Below, piece by piece: positions 1-7,836 of a stretch of 26,539 bases of DNA (positions are counted from its first letter, which is position 1; every line of letters begins with the position of its first letter). This DNA comes from CAZCAC01 sp964496575. Its GTDB lineage: Bacteria; Planctomycetota; UBA1135; GCA-002686595. The stretch spans positions 1 to 26,539 of the forward strand of contig CAZCAC010000123.1 in assembly GCA_964496575.1 (NCBI GenBank), in the 5' to 3' direction. The notes beneath the pieces were generated by a model. The model did not search any database, was not told the origin of the DNA, and was given only the letters and a program-made list of their open reading frames with translations. The position numbers were made by a program, and so were the translations under genes.

Positions 1-1310
1 GCAACAGCGCCCAGATCTATAAGGCGAGCTCCGGGGCGTCGGGCAAGAAGGTGATCACCGAGAAGATGACCGCCCACATCGCGCCGCGCGAGGAGTGGCG
101 CCAGCTGTTCATGGACGTCTGGCGGATCCAGCGCGACTTCTTCTACCTGGAGAACATGCACGGGGTGGACTGGCCCGGGATTCGTGACCGCTACCTGAAG
201 ATGCTCGACGGCTGCGTGAGCCGCGAGGACGTCAGCTTCGTGCTCGGCGAGGTGATCGCCGAGCTGAACGTCGGGCACACCTACTACTCCGGCGGCGACA
301 CCGAGCAGCAGCCGCGCCGCAACGTCGGCTTGCTCGGCGTCGACTGGGAGCTCGATTCAGGCGCTTACCGCGTGGCCAGGATCTACGCCGGAGCCGACTG
401 GGACGTCGACGCGCGCAACCCGCTCCACGCCTCGGGCGTGGAGTTCGGCGAAGGCGACTACCTGCTCGCCGTCAACGGCGTTCCGGTCGACGTGACCAGG
501 GACCCGTGGGCGGCCTTCGCCGATACGGCCGGCCGTGCGATCACCGTCACGGTCAGCTCGAAGCCGGAGCTCGACGACGAGGCGCGCGACGTGGTGCTCA
601 AGCCGGTCTCCAGCGAGCGGAACCTGCGCTATCGCGCGTGGATCGAGCACAACCGGGCCTACGTCGCGGAGAAGACGAACGGCCAGGTCGGCTACGTCTA
701 CGTCCCCGACACCGCGATCAGCGGGCGCAACGACTTCGTGCGGCAGTACTACGGCCAGCTCCACAAGAAGGCGCTGATCGTCGACGAACGCTGGAACAGC
801 GGCGGCTACGACCCGTCCTGCTTCGTCAAGATGATGAACGAGCCGGTCACCAACTTCTGGGCGCGACGCGACGGCAAGGATGTGCCGCAGCCGGCCAACG
901 TGCACCAGGGACCGAAGTGCATGCTGATCAACGCGCTCGCCGGGTCGGGGGGAGACAACTTCCCCTGGGTGTTCCGCCACTACGGCCTCGGCAAGCTGAT
1001 CGGCACGCGTACCTGGGGCGGCCTCGTCGGCATGTCCGGCAATCCGGGCCTGATCGACGGCGGGTACTCGACGGTCCCCAACTGGGGCTTCTACGAGCTC
1101 GACGGGACGTGGGGTGTCGAAGGGCACGGCGTCGATCCCGACATCGAGGTGATCGACGATCCGACGCTGATGGTCGATGGCGGCGATCCGCAGCTCGACG
1201 CGGCGATCGAGCAGATGCTGAAGGAGATCGCCGAGTTCGAGTACGTCGTGCCGAAGCGACCGCCGTCTCCGGACCGCAGCGGGATGGGGCTACCGGAGTC
1301 GGATCGGTAA
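1..1310 (+). CDS. Tricorn protease homologue, C-terminal part (partial, 5' end outside window)
   Basis: The frame is open to the window edge, so the N-terminal beta-propeller half typical of tricorn proteases lies upstream. What is visible matches the C1-PDZ-C2 part of the family. A helical C1 segment has the family pattern WRxxRDFFY near 120-150. A His in a VGHTYY context (codon 276-278) corresponds to the catalytic His. A PDZ-like domain spans about 320-620. The C2 S41-type core carries the nucleophile Ser in an AGSGGD motif (codon 945-947), then the very typical GTRTWGGLVG and a Glu in VEGHGVDPD (codon 1119-1121). The family is a serine peptidase that trims peptides released by larger proteases; many bacterial homologues carry a signal peptide, which cannot be checked here. 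The stop (1308-1310) is followed immediately by a strong hairpin and a convergent gene. The family call is secure; substrate and localisation are unknown. Confidence 0.9.
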   Translation, partial: NSAQIYKASSGASGKKVITEKMTAHIAPREEWRQLFMDVWRIQRDFFYLENMHGVDWPGIRDRYLKMLDGCVSREDVSFVLGEVIAELNVGHTYYSGGDTEQQPRRNVGLLGVDWELDSGAYRVARIYAGADWDVDARNPLHASGVEFGEGDYLLAVNGVPVDVTRDPWAAFADTAGRAITVTVSSKPELDDEARDVVLKPVSSERNLRYRAWIEHNRAYVAEKTNGQVGYVYVPDTAISGRNDFVRQYYGQLHKKALIVDERWNSGGYDPSCFVKMMNEPVTNFWARRDGKDVPQPANVHQGPKCMLINALAGSGGDNFPWVFRHYGLGKLIGTRTWGGLVGMSGNPGLIDGGYSTVPNWGFYELDGTWGVEGHGVDPDIEVIDDPTLMVDGGDPQLDAAIEQMLKEIAEFEYVVPKRPPSPDRSGMGLPESDR

Positions 1311-1343
1311 CGAGTCGACCGCGGAAGATCCGCGGCCGACTCG
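1311..1343. terminator. Hairpin at convergent junction, probable bidirectional terminator
   Basis: The hairpin starts at the first base after the tricorn stop codon. Stems CGAGTCG (1311-1317) and CGACTCG (1337-1343) enclose CCGCGGA (1319-1325) and TCCGCGG (1329-1335), with one A/C mismatch and an AGA loop. A second inverted repeat follows (GGATCGAG 1348-1355 with CTCGATCC 1373-1380), and a third small one (GATCC/GGATC, 1376-1388) overlaps the stop codon of the opposing gene. There is no T-tract, so intrinsic termination is inferred from position and stem strength only. Confidence 0.6.
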
Positions 1344-1386
1344 CTCGGGATCGAGAGTGCGTAGGTCGCCTGCTCGATCCGTCGGA

Positions 1387-3855
1387 TCAGGCACCCCAGG
1401 TGATCCGGAGCCCGTTCGTCAGGTTGAAGTCGTTGACGCCGACCCCGCAGGGCTGGTCGCCGGACGTGTCGCGGTACCAGTACTGGTAGCGCTTGATGTC
1501 ACCCGCGGAGACCCCACCCTTGGCCGAGATCGAGATCGTCGTCGCTGACTCTCCATGGCTGTTGGAGAAGCGGACCTGGAGGCGGATCAGACCCCCTCCA
1601 GCGCAGCGCAGGCCGTCGCCGAAGACCGAACCATTGCCGCTGTTGATCGCGTTGTTGGCCTGGAAGTAGAGCCCCGAGTTGCCCGGGTGCACGTTGGTGG
1701 CGGCCAGGGTCACCGTGTCGTTGCTGACGCTCGCGTTGCCGAGGGCGATCAGCTTGGCGCCCGAGGAGAAGGCCCCGTTGGCACAACCCGCGTCGGGAAT
1801 GCTGCCGTCGTTGTCGTTGTTGCAGGGGCAGGGCGTCCCCACACCGACCTCGCCGGTGCAGTAGGCGACACCGGTGCCGGTCACCGTCAGCTGCACCGAC
1901 CGATTGATCGAGCTCCCGCCGTTGAAGACGCTGCTGAACACGATGGTGTCGTTGTAGGTACCGGGAGTGAGCCAGTCCGCGGTCTCGTTGACCGAGAGCG
2001 TCACGGTGGCGCCGGTCGAGAAGAGCTGCCCCAGACCCGGCGAGGCGTCCAGCCAGGGCGGGAGGTACGTGACCTCGTAAACCGTTCCCACATCACCGGT
2101 GTGATACAGGGTGTAGTTCTGCGAGGAGGGAGAGAAGGGACCGCCCACCGGGCCGCTGATGTACCAGGGCGTGAGCGGTGTCACTCCGGAGAGGTCACCC
2201 TGCGTCCAGACGCTGGTCGCGCCGACGTAGGTGCCCCAGTCGGTGTTGTCGGCGTACTGGCTGTACATCCAGAACTTCGCGGGCTGGCCCGGAGTCGAGT
2301 AGTTGACCATGTAGTCGCCCCAGTCCATCTGGGCGCCGGAGTAGAAGCCCCAGTAGTAGCCGCTGTAGCAGGAGTCACCGGTGTGCAGCGACGCGGAGCT
2401 GTTGGAGAAGGTCCCCTGGTCGTAGTCGACGAAGCGGGCTTCCGGATAGGCCCCGGCAGTGTACCCGGTTCGCGTGAACACCCAGACCGCACTTCCTGAG
2501 AAGTCGGCGGCGACTCGCGGGTTGAAGTAGTCGCGACCCGAGGACCAGAAGGGGTGCTCCCACTCCTTGGTGTTCGACGTGGGGTCGATCTTGAGGAGGT
2601 TGCAGGCGAGGTTGCCGGAGTGCTCCTTGTTGAACCCGGTGAACAGCTCGATCCCGTTCGATCCCAGGCTGTCGCCCGTCGCGACCGCTGACAGGATCCG
2701 GTTGTCCATCGCGTGCAGATTCGTTCCATCGGGCTCCTGCGCGTTCGGGGGATAGGCGTAGGCGTTCACGGTGATGCCATCGCCCCAGATGTTGTTGGCG
2801 CCGAAGGCATCGGTGATCTTCCAGAGGGTGACCTCGTCGCCGCCTCCCGAGCGCGTGTCGATCCAGGTCCCGTCGACGTTTCCGCCCGAGGACCAGGAGA
2901 CCTGCATCTCCACGGGGCAGGGCGTGAAGACCTGGTCTCCATCACCGTGGTACATGTCCGAGACGCGAACCGAACCCATCCCTGCCCCGGCGTAGGCGGC
3001 GGCCTTGTCCAGGATCCAGATCCTGGCCCAGAGGAAGCCGCTCGAGAAGTAGTGCATGTTGCCGCCGAGGGTCAGGTAGTCGTTGCTGTACCCCAGGTTG
3101 AAGCTGTCGGCGTGGGCCTTGCCGCTCGCGCCGGTCTGGACGGCATCGATGTCGTAGTACCAGCCGCCGGTCAGTCCGAAGGGCGAGGAGTTCGACGTGA
3201 CCGCGATCACGATTGACGATTCCTGGGTCGAGTCCTTCCGCTTGTGGCACATCATCACCCAGCGCGCGCCCCAGGGTTCGTAGATCACCCGGGGCTGCTC
3301 CAGGACGTACGTGGTGCTGAAGCCGAAGTAGTCGTGCAGGTCGATCCGGAAGAGCTCGTTGCCGGCGCGGTCGTAGGTCGCCAGGTCATCGCTCGTGACG
3401 GCGACCACGTAGTCGAGGCCGGCCGCGATATCGGGGCAGGGCGGATCCACGCCGTTGGGTCCCATCCCCTCGAAGCCCTGCATCAGCGGCTGGGAGGGTG
3501 CGGGGCCGGCGAGGTCGCCGGGTATCGGGGGGCCGCCCGTTCCGCCCGGCAGGGGGACGGGCCCCAGGCCCGAACCCAGCGGCGGCCGCGGGGGAGGCGG
3601 GGCGAAGGTCCCGCCGGCCGACTCGGGGGGCAGCCCCCGCCCCTTCGCGGGCAGGATCGTCGGCTGTACGACAAAGCTCGCCTCGAGCAGGTGGTTGTTG
3701 CGCCGCTGGGCCGACCACGAAGCGTGGGTCACGGGTGCGGGTAGCGCCGGGACCGCTCCGCGCTGCGGAGGGAACCCGGGCTTGACTGTGGTTTGCGGGG
3801 TCGCCGCCGCCGCGAGGGCACAGAGGGCGGCGGTTCCGAGGATCTGGCTTCTCAT
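1387..3855 (-). CDS. Large secreted protein with BACON-like domain and planctomycete-type C-terminal module
   Basis: A predicted 822-residue exported protein. The start at 3855 is chosen because an AGGAG Shine-Dalgarno sits about 8 bases upstream and the protein then opens with a signal peptide (MRSQ followed by a hydrophobic Ala/Leu stretch). The frame could extend to 4047 but would bury the signal. After a Pro/Gly-rich stretch (about residues 70-125) comes a long Trp/Tyr/Gly-rich region, probably beta-propeller or lectin-like. Residues about 564-664 resemble a BACON-type Ig-like domain (GGPFSPSS, PPWLDASPG, GTYNDTIVF). The last ~158 residues form a module with CPC, GCANG, GLYFQANN, GLRCAGGGL and GDIKRYQYWYRD motifs. 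The same module ends the gene at the right window edge. Catalytic function is not recognisable; a surface-exposed or matrix protein is the most likely role (inference). Confidence 0.8.
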   Translation of the reverse strand: MRSQILGTAALCALAAAATPQTTVKPGFPPQRGAVPALPAPVTHASWSAQRRNNHLLEASFVVQPTILPAKGRGLPPESAGGTFAPPPPRPPLGSGLGPVPLPGGTGGPPIPGDLAGPAPSQPLMQGFEGMGPNGVDPPCPDIAAGLDYVVAVTSDDLATYDRAGNELFRIDLHDYFGFSTTYVLEQPRVIYEPWGARWVMMCHKRKDSTQESSIVIAVTSNSSPFGLTGGWYYDIDAVQTGASGKAHADSFNLGYSNDYLTLGGNMHYFSSGFLWARIWILDKAAAYAGAGMGSVRVSDMYHGDGDQVFTPCPVEMQVSWSSGGNVDGTWIDTRSGGGDEVTLWKITDAFGANNIWGDGITVNAYAYPPNAQEPDGTNLHAMDNRILSAVATGDSLGSNGIELFTGFNKEHSGNLACNLLKIDPTSNTKEWEHPFWSSGRDYFNPRVAADFSGSAVWVFTRTGYTAGAYPEARFVDYDQGTFSNSSASLHTGDSCYSGYYWGFYSGAQMDWGDYMVNYSTPGQPAKFWMYSQYADNTDWGTYVGATSVWTQGDLSGVTPLTPWYISGPVGGPFSPSSQNYTLYHTGDVGTVYEVTYLPPWLDASPGLGQLFSTGATVTLSVNETADWLTPGTYNDTIVFSSVFNGGSSINRSVQLTVTGTGVAYCTGEVGVGTPCPCNNDNDGSIPDAGCANGAFSSGAKLIALGNASVSNDTVTLAATNVHPGNSGLYFQANNAINSGNGSVFGDGLRCAGGGLIRLQVRFSNSHGESATTISISAKGGVSAGDIKRYQYWYRDTSGDQPCGVGVNDFNLTNGLRITWGA

Positions 3856-3986
3856 TTCTCGTCTCCTTTCCTTCCAGCTCGCGGGGCCGATCGGCTCCCT
3901 GCTGGCCGTAAAAAACGTGGCTCTGCCCTCGGTGGCGACGGCGGATGAACGACCCCGCCAGGGAAACCCGGAGATTTGGCCGCAAC

Positions 3987-3998
3987 CCGACCGGTCGG
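3987..3998. terminator. Palindrome just after the MFS stop codon
   Basis: CCGACCGGTCGG is a perfect 12-base palindrome starting 5 bases beyond the MFS stop, inside a wider GGCCG...CGGCC inverted repeat (3979-4001). Its position between the MFS stop and the start of the next gene on the same strand suits a terminator. An operator for the downstream secreted-protein gene is possible. No T-tract is present. Confidence 0.35.
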
Positions 3999-4003
3999 CC
4001 GTC

Positions 4004-5197
4004 TCAGCGCCGCTCGATACGAGAGCCGGTGGACGCACGGATCGCACGATCGGTCAGGAGCACCCGATACGCGACCCAGCCCACCGCCGCCGCCCCTCCC
4101 GCGAGGACCAGCGCCGGCACGAAGCTGTCCGAGAGGTCGAAGAGCCACCCGCCGACCCCCGATCCGACTTCCGCGGCGAGGCCGTGCGCGACCATCACCA
4201 GCGCGTAGACGGTGCCCATCACCCGCGCGCCCCAGAGCTCGGCGACCTGCGCCGGGTAGACCGCAAAGCTGCTGCCGTAGCAGAAGCCCGCGAAGAGCGC
4301 CGCGACGAGGAAGCCCCCCTCGGTCGAGCCGGCGAGCCACAGCGGGAAGGGTGAGACGGCGATCGCGACCAGGGCGAAGAGCGCCGTGCGGCGGCAGCCG
4401 AAGCGGTCGCTGAGGAGACCCCAGACGATGCGACCGCTCCCGCTCCCGATCGCGAAGGTGGAGATCGAGAGGGCGGCCGTCACCGCCGGCAGCTCGAAGG
4501 AGAGACCGATCGGCTTCAGGTTGCCGCTGATCAGGAGGCCCGGCAGCGTGCCGCAGAACATCGCGACACACAGCGCCCAGAAGCGGCGGTCGCGCAGGAG
4601 TCGCCGGCGCTCGAACCGGACCGGGACGCGGGCGCGGGAGTGAGCCGGCACCGTGAGCAGCAGCCCCGCCACCACGACGATCGGACCGTAGACGAGCCCG
4701 ATCGTGCCCAGGATCTCGAGCACCTCCCACCCGCGGCGGAGCAAGGACTCCGCGACGCCCGAGAGGACGATCGCTCCCGCGCCGTAGCCGGCCACCGCGA
4801 GGCCCGCGACGAGACCCTTGCGCTCGGGGAACCACTTCACCGCGGTGGCGATGGTGCAGACGTAGCCGCAACCGATCCCCAGGCCGACGAGGCCGCCGAA
4901 GCCGAGCCAGAGCACCGGGAACGAATCGCCGCCCACCGATCCGACCACGTACCCCGCCGCCAGGAAGACCCCGCTGGCGACTCCGAGCCACCGCGGCCCG
5001 TACCGATCCTGCAGTGCGCCGGTGAAGACGCCCGAGACGGTGAAGACTAGGAAGGCGGTGCCGAAGACGAGCTGGGTCTGCGCGGAGCTGTAGCCGAAAT
5101 CACGCTGGAGCGCCGGCACGAAGACGCTCCAGGCGTAGATCCCGCCGAGGCACATCTGCATGGTGATGGCCGCGGCGAGGACGATGGAGCGCTTCAC
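4004..5197 (-). CDS. MFS transporter, OFA (oxalate/formate antiporter-like) family
   Basis: 397 residues, the usual length for a 12-helix major facilitator. The GTG start at 5197 puts the first helix at the N-terminus (VKRSIVLAAAITMQ). Upstream sequence is charged, Arg-rich and overlaps the divergent gene, so a longer start is unlikely, although no clear Shine-Dalgarno is seen. Family marks are GGIYAWSVF in helix 1, as in OxlT-like proteins; loop 2-3 motif A, GALQDRYGPRW; the half-repeat copy GLLSDRFGCRR after helix 8; and many Gly-rich helices. OFA members exchange or import small carboxylates such as oxalate/formate or pyruvate/lactate. The substrate cannot be read from the sequence and no oxalate or formate genes are nearby. 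It is divergent from the SGNH hydrolase gene with a 112-base gap. Confidence 0.85.
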   Translation of the reverse strand: MKRSIVLAAAITMQMCLGGIYAWSVFVPALQRDFGYSSAQTQLVFGTAFLVFTVSGVFTGALQDRYGPRWLGVASGVFLAAGYVVGSVGGDSFPVLWLGFGGLVGLGIGCGYVCTIATAVKWFPERKGLVAGLAVAGYGAGAIVLSGVAESLLRRGWEVLEILGTIGLVYGPIVVVAGLLLTVPAHSRARVPVRFERRRLLRDRRFWALCVAMFCGTLPGLLISGNLKPIGLSFELPAVTAALSISTFAIGSGSGRIVWGLLSDRFGCRRTALFALVAIAVSPFPLWLAGSTEGGFLVAALFAGFCYGSSFAVYPAQVAELWGARVMGTVYALVMVAHGLAAEVGSGVGGWLFDLSDSFVPALVLAGGAAAVGWVAYRVLLTDRAIRASTGSRIERR

Positions 5198-5309
5198 GAG
5201 AGGTGGGAGTCCGGCTTCGGTGGGGGAGAGGAGATCCTGCGGGCGTCGCGTGCGACCGGCGGTCTGGTAGGCTCTTCGACCGAACCCGACGTCCGGCCCA
5301 GCGCTCCGA

Positions 5310-6524
5310 ATGATGCCCCAAGACGATCCCCGGGGGAAGCCGCGGCCTTCCCTCCTCCGCCGACTGATCCGAGGCCTCCTGGTCTCCCTCTCCGCCCTCG
5401 TCGTGATCCTCGTCATCGGCGAGATCGCCGTGCGTCTCTTGACCGACACGTCCCGGCCGATGCTCGTCGTCGACGACGCCCTCGGGCGGCGTCACATCCG
5501 CTCCTTCGACGGGAACGTCTACGATCCCGAATCGCGTCGCGAGGTGCACTGGGTCACGAACGAGCTGGGCTTCCGCTTCCCCGACCTGCCCGTCGAGAAA
5601 CCCGCGGGTACGCGACGCGTGGTGCTCCTGGGCGACTCGATGACCGCCGCCTGGCAGGTGGAAGAGGAGAAGACCGCCGCTCGGGTCCTGCAGCGGATCC
5701 TGAACGAGGACAACGAGGGCGACCGCTGGGAGGTACTGAACTTCGGCGTCCCCGCGGCGGGGACCGGCCCGGAGTACGTGCTCTATCGCGAGCTCGCCCG
5801 GCGATTCGATCCCGACGTGGTGCTGTGCGTCTTCTTCGCCGGCAATGACCTCGGCGATAACTCGATCCGCCTCACGCAGCGGAAGCGAATCTACTTCGAT
5901 CTCGACGAGAACGAGGAGCTGGTGCAGCTCCCGTACCCCTCGCTCGGCACGCGCTTCAAGGAGGTCCTCAACGAGTACAGCCGCCTCTACGTCTGGCAGA
6001 AGGAGACCCTGAAGGCGCTGAAGGCGAAGCCGGTGATCGCCAAGGCCGACGCCACCCTGGAGGAGCGCCACGCCTGGCACGGTGATTCGATTCGCGCGTC
6101 GGAGTGGATCTTCTTCACCGGCGAGGACGAGCGGACGGCCCATGCCTGGGCGGTCACCCGCGCGGTGATCCACACCCTGGCGGGTGAGGTGGCGAAGGAC
6201 GACCATGCCTTCGCGATGGTCCTCTTACCGTGCTCCCAGCAGGTGCACGACGACGAGTTCGCGTATCTGCGTACGGTGGCCAGGGAGCTCGGCGACCAGT
6301 TCGATCCGCTTCACCCGTCTCGGCAGCTCGCGGAGATCTGCGCGGAGGTGAACGTCCCTTTCGTCGATCTCATCCCCGGCTTTCGCGTGGCGGCGCCTTC
6401 ACGCTCGGAGCTGGTCCGCGAGGAGTGGCTCTTCTTCAACGGCCGCGGTCACCTCAACGAGCACGGGAACGAGATCTTCGGCCGCCTGCTCGCCGGTGCG
6501 GTCGCGAGCATCGAGGAGGACTAG
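5310..6524 (+). CDS. Membrane-anchored SGNH/GDSL-family hydrolase
   Basis: 404 residues. A basic N-terminus (RRLIRG) is followed by one hydrophobic helix (about 22-43), so the enzyme is probably anchored with its catalytic domain outside. SGNH blocks are visible: block I VVLLGDSMT with nucleophile Ser110; block II NFGVPAAGTG with Gly146; block III FFAGNDLGDN with Asn179. Near the C-terminus RGHLNEHGNEIFG supplies the catalytic His (His381). The Asp usually three residues before it is a Gly here, a deviation seen in some members. The family contains esterases and polysaccharide O-acetyl or acyl hydrolases; the substrate is unknown. Two consecutive ATG codons (5310, 5313) are possible starts. 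It converges on the FkbM methyltransferase gene. Confidence 0.85.
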   Translation: MMPQDDPRGKPRPSLLRRLIRGLLVSLSALVVILVIGEIAVRLLTDTSRPMLVVDDALGRRHIRSFDGNVYDPESRREVHWVTNELGFRFPDLPVEKPAGTRRVVLLGDSMTAAWQVEEEKTAARVLQRILNEDNEGDRWEVLNFGVPAAGTGPEYVLYRELARRFDPDVVLCVFFAGNDLGDNSIRLTQRKRIYFDLDENEELVQLPYPSLGTRFKEVLNEYSRLYVWQKETLKALKAKPVIAKADATLEERHAWHGDSIRASEWIFFTGEDERTAHAWAVTRAVIHTLAGEVAKDDHAFAMVLLPCSQQVHDDEFAYLRTVARELGDQFDPLHPSRQLAEICAEVNVPFVDLIPGFRVAAPSRSELVREEWLFFNGRGHLNEHGNEIFGRLLAGAVASIEED

Positions 6525-6529
6525 AGGCG

Positions 6530-6590
6530 CGGCCGAAGAGGCCGTGTCTCCAGGTCGGACGAAGTCCGACCCCCGCGCCGAAGGCGCGGG
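6530..6590. repeat. Tandem GAA-loop hairpins, REP-like element
   Basis: Three hairpins follow one another just past the SGNH stop: CGGCC-GAAGA-GGCCG (6530-6544), GGTCGGAC-GAA-GTCCGACC (6553-6571) and CCCGCGCC-GAA-GGCGCGGG (6572-6590). The last two have perfect 8-bp stems, identical GAA loops and abut without a spacer. This is more structure than a simple terminator needs and resembles intergenic palindromic (REP/BIME-type) elements. Only one copy is present in the window, so repetition in the genome is untested. Confidence 0.6.
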
Positions 6591-6613
6591 AGCACCGCAG
6601 GTGTTGATATTGT

Positions 6614-6649
6614 CCAAGAGGTCCGGCTGTCTCCGACCGGACCTCTTGG
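6614..6649. terminator. Perfect 13-bp hairpin, probable bidirectional terminator
   Basis: CCAAGAGGTCCGG (6614-6626) pairs perfectly with CCGGACCTCTTGG (6637-6649) around a 10-base loop. It lies 17 bases before the end of the opposing FkbM gene and 90 bases after the SGNH gene. There is no strong T-tract on either strand. Confidence 0.65.
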
Positions 6650-6666
6650 CGGACGGGGTCCCTCGA

Positions 6667-7482
6667 TCAGGGCGTGGGCACGGCGAACACGTCGTAGTGC
6701 TTCCACTCCATCAGCGCGTCGGCCGAGAGCTCGGTCCCCTTCAGGTTTCCATCCCGACCGGGCCGGTAGACGGTGTAGCCGCGATCCTCGAAGAACGCGA
6801 GAAGCTCGGTGCGGTAGGGGAGCTCGGTGTGCTTGAAGACCTCCGAGAGGACGTACGGCTTGAACTCCTCGATGACGTCGGCCAGCGACCGGACCACGGC
6901 GAGGTCGTACCCCTCCGCATCGGTCTTGATCAGCTTCAAGCGGGGGAGGCGGTCCGCGTACCGTTCGCGCAGCTTCCGCCCGAGGTTGACCCCCTGCACC
7001 CTCAACTTGAAAGCGTGGGCGTGCTTCCACTTGCTGATCCCCTCGTGCCGGCCGCCGTTGCAGAAGCCCGAGTCGGAGTACTCGAACTCGACCTCGCCGT
7101 CCTCGGGAGTCGCCGCAACCATCCAGGGCACGATGTTGGTCTTGGTCTGGTTGAGCTGCGAGTTCTTCTCCAGCACCGGGTAGACGTAGCCGTTCGGCTC
7201 CAGCGCCAGCACGCAGCCGCTCTTCCCCGCGGCGAGCCCCATGGGGATCGCCGTGTCGCCGGAGTGCGCGCCGATGTCGATGCAGAAGTCGCCCTCGCCG
7301 ACGAACTCCCGCAGGCGCGCCACCGACTCGCCGGTGATCTCCTGCGGCCCCTCACGCGGGTGCAGCCACTGGGCGTACTCGACCAGCCCGTCGTCGGGCA
7401 GCTGGAACTGCCTGACCTCGAAGCCGTAGCGCTTCGGCCTGGGCCGGAACCCGATCAGGTTGACCAGCTCTCTCAGTTTCAC
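6667..7482 (-). CDS. FkbM family SAM-dependent methyltransferase
   Basis: 271 residues from the GTG at 7482. The longer frame upstream to 7587 has no family similarity, and only a weak purine-rich GAGAGAA precedes the chosen start. The Rossmann core is clear: motif I FCIDIGAHSGD (residues 67-76), the acidic strand LALEPN (92-97) that binds the ribose of SAM, and the FkbM hallmark KTDAEGYD (186-193). FkbM proteins O-methylate sugars or polyketides and often occur with glycan or lipopolysaccharide biosynthesis genes. Here it stands alone, so the acceptor is not inferable. No signal peptide, hence cytoplasmic. Confidence 0.88.
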   Translation of the reverse strand: MKLRELVNLIGFRPRPKRYGFEVRQFQLPDDGLVEYAQWLHPREGPQEITGESVARLREFVGEGDFCIDIGAHSGDTAIPMGLAAGKSGCVLALEPNGYVYPVLEKNSQLNQTKTNIVPWMVAATPEDGEVEFEYSDSGFCNGGRHEGISKWKHAHAFKLRVQGVNLGRKLRERYADRLPRLKLIKTDAEGYDLAVVRSLADVIEEFKPYVLSEVFKHTELPYRTELLAFFEDRGYTVYRPGRDGNLKGTELSADALMEWKHYDVFAVPTP

Positions 7483-7836
7483 GGGTTCTCTCGCTCGGTG
7501 GGGTAGGGGGTGGAATCGGCGATGCGTCGCCAGTGCGCAGGTATACCCGGCGGGGTGCCCTGGAGCACGCACGAATCCCGCCCCCACGCCGTAGCATGCT
7601 CCTGGAGACCGGTATGCGGGGCGGAAGTGCTGTCGCGGTCCTCCAGGTCAATGCCGATGATCGTGGTCGAGTCATCCGTGGTAGTATCCTCGTGAGGCGT
7701 CTGCGCCTTGCCCTTCGCGCCCGTGGCGGGCTCGGGGGTCAGGCGGCACACCTCGAAGGCTGCTGGCCCTTTGTCCCATCCGCACTCCGCACTGCCTAGA
7801 ACGTGACCAGTGATCCAGAACAGCAACTCCGCGGGA
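7483..7836. other. Divergent intergenic region between FkbM and HzsA-like genes
   Basis: About 350 bases carrying the 5' regions of both flanking genes. Open frames cross it on both strands but show Arg/Ser/Pro-rich compositions and no domain similarity. I see no convincing -35/-10 pair or gene. Confidence 0.4.

Noticed and set aside
5198..5449. N-terminal extension of the MFS transporter
   Set aside because: The extension is Arg-rich and non-homologous, and overlaps the divergent SGNH gene; transporter similarity starts at the GTG 5197.
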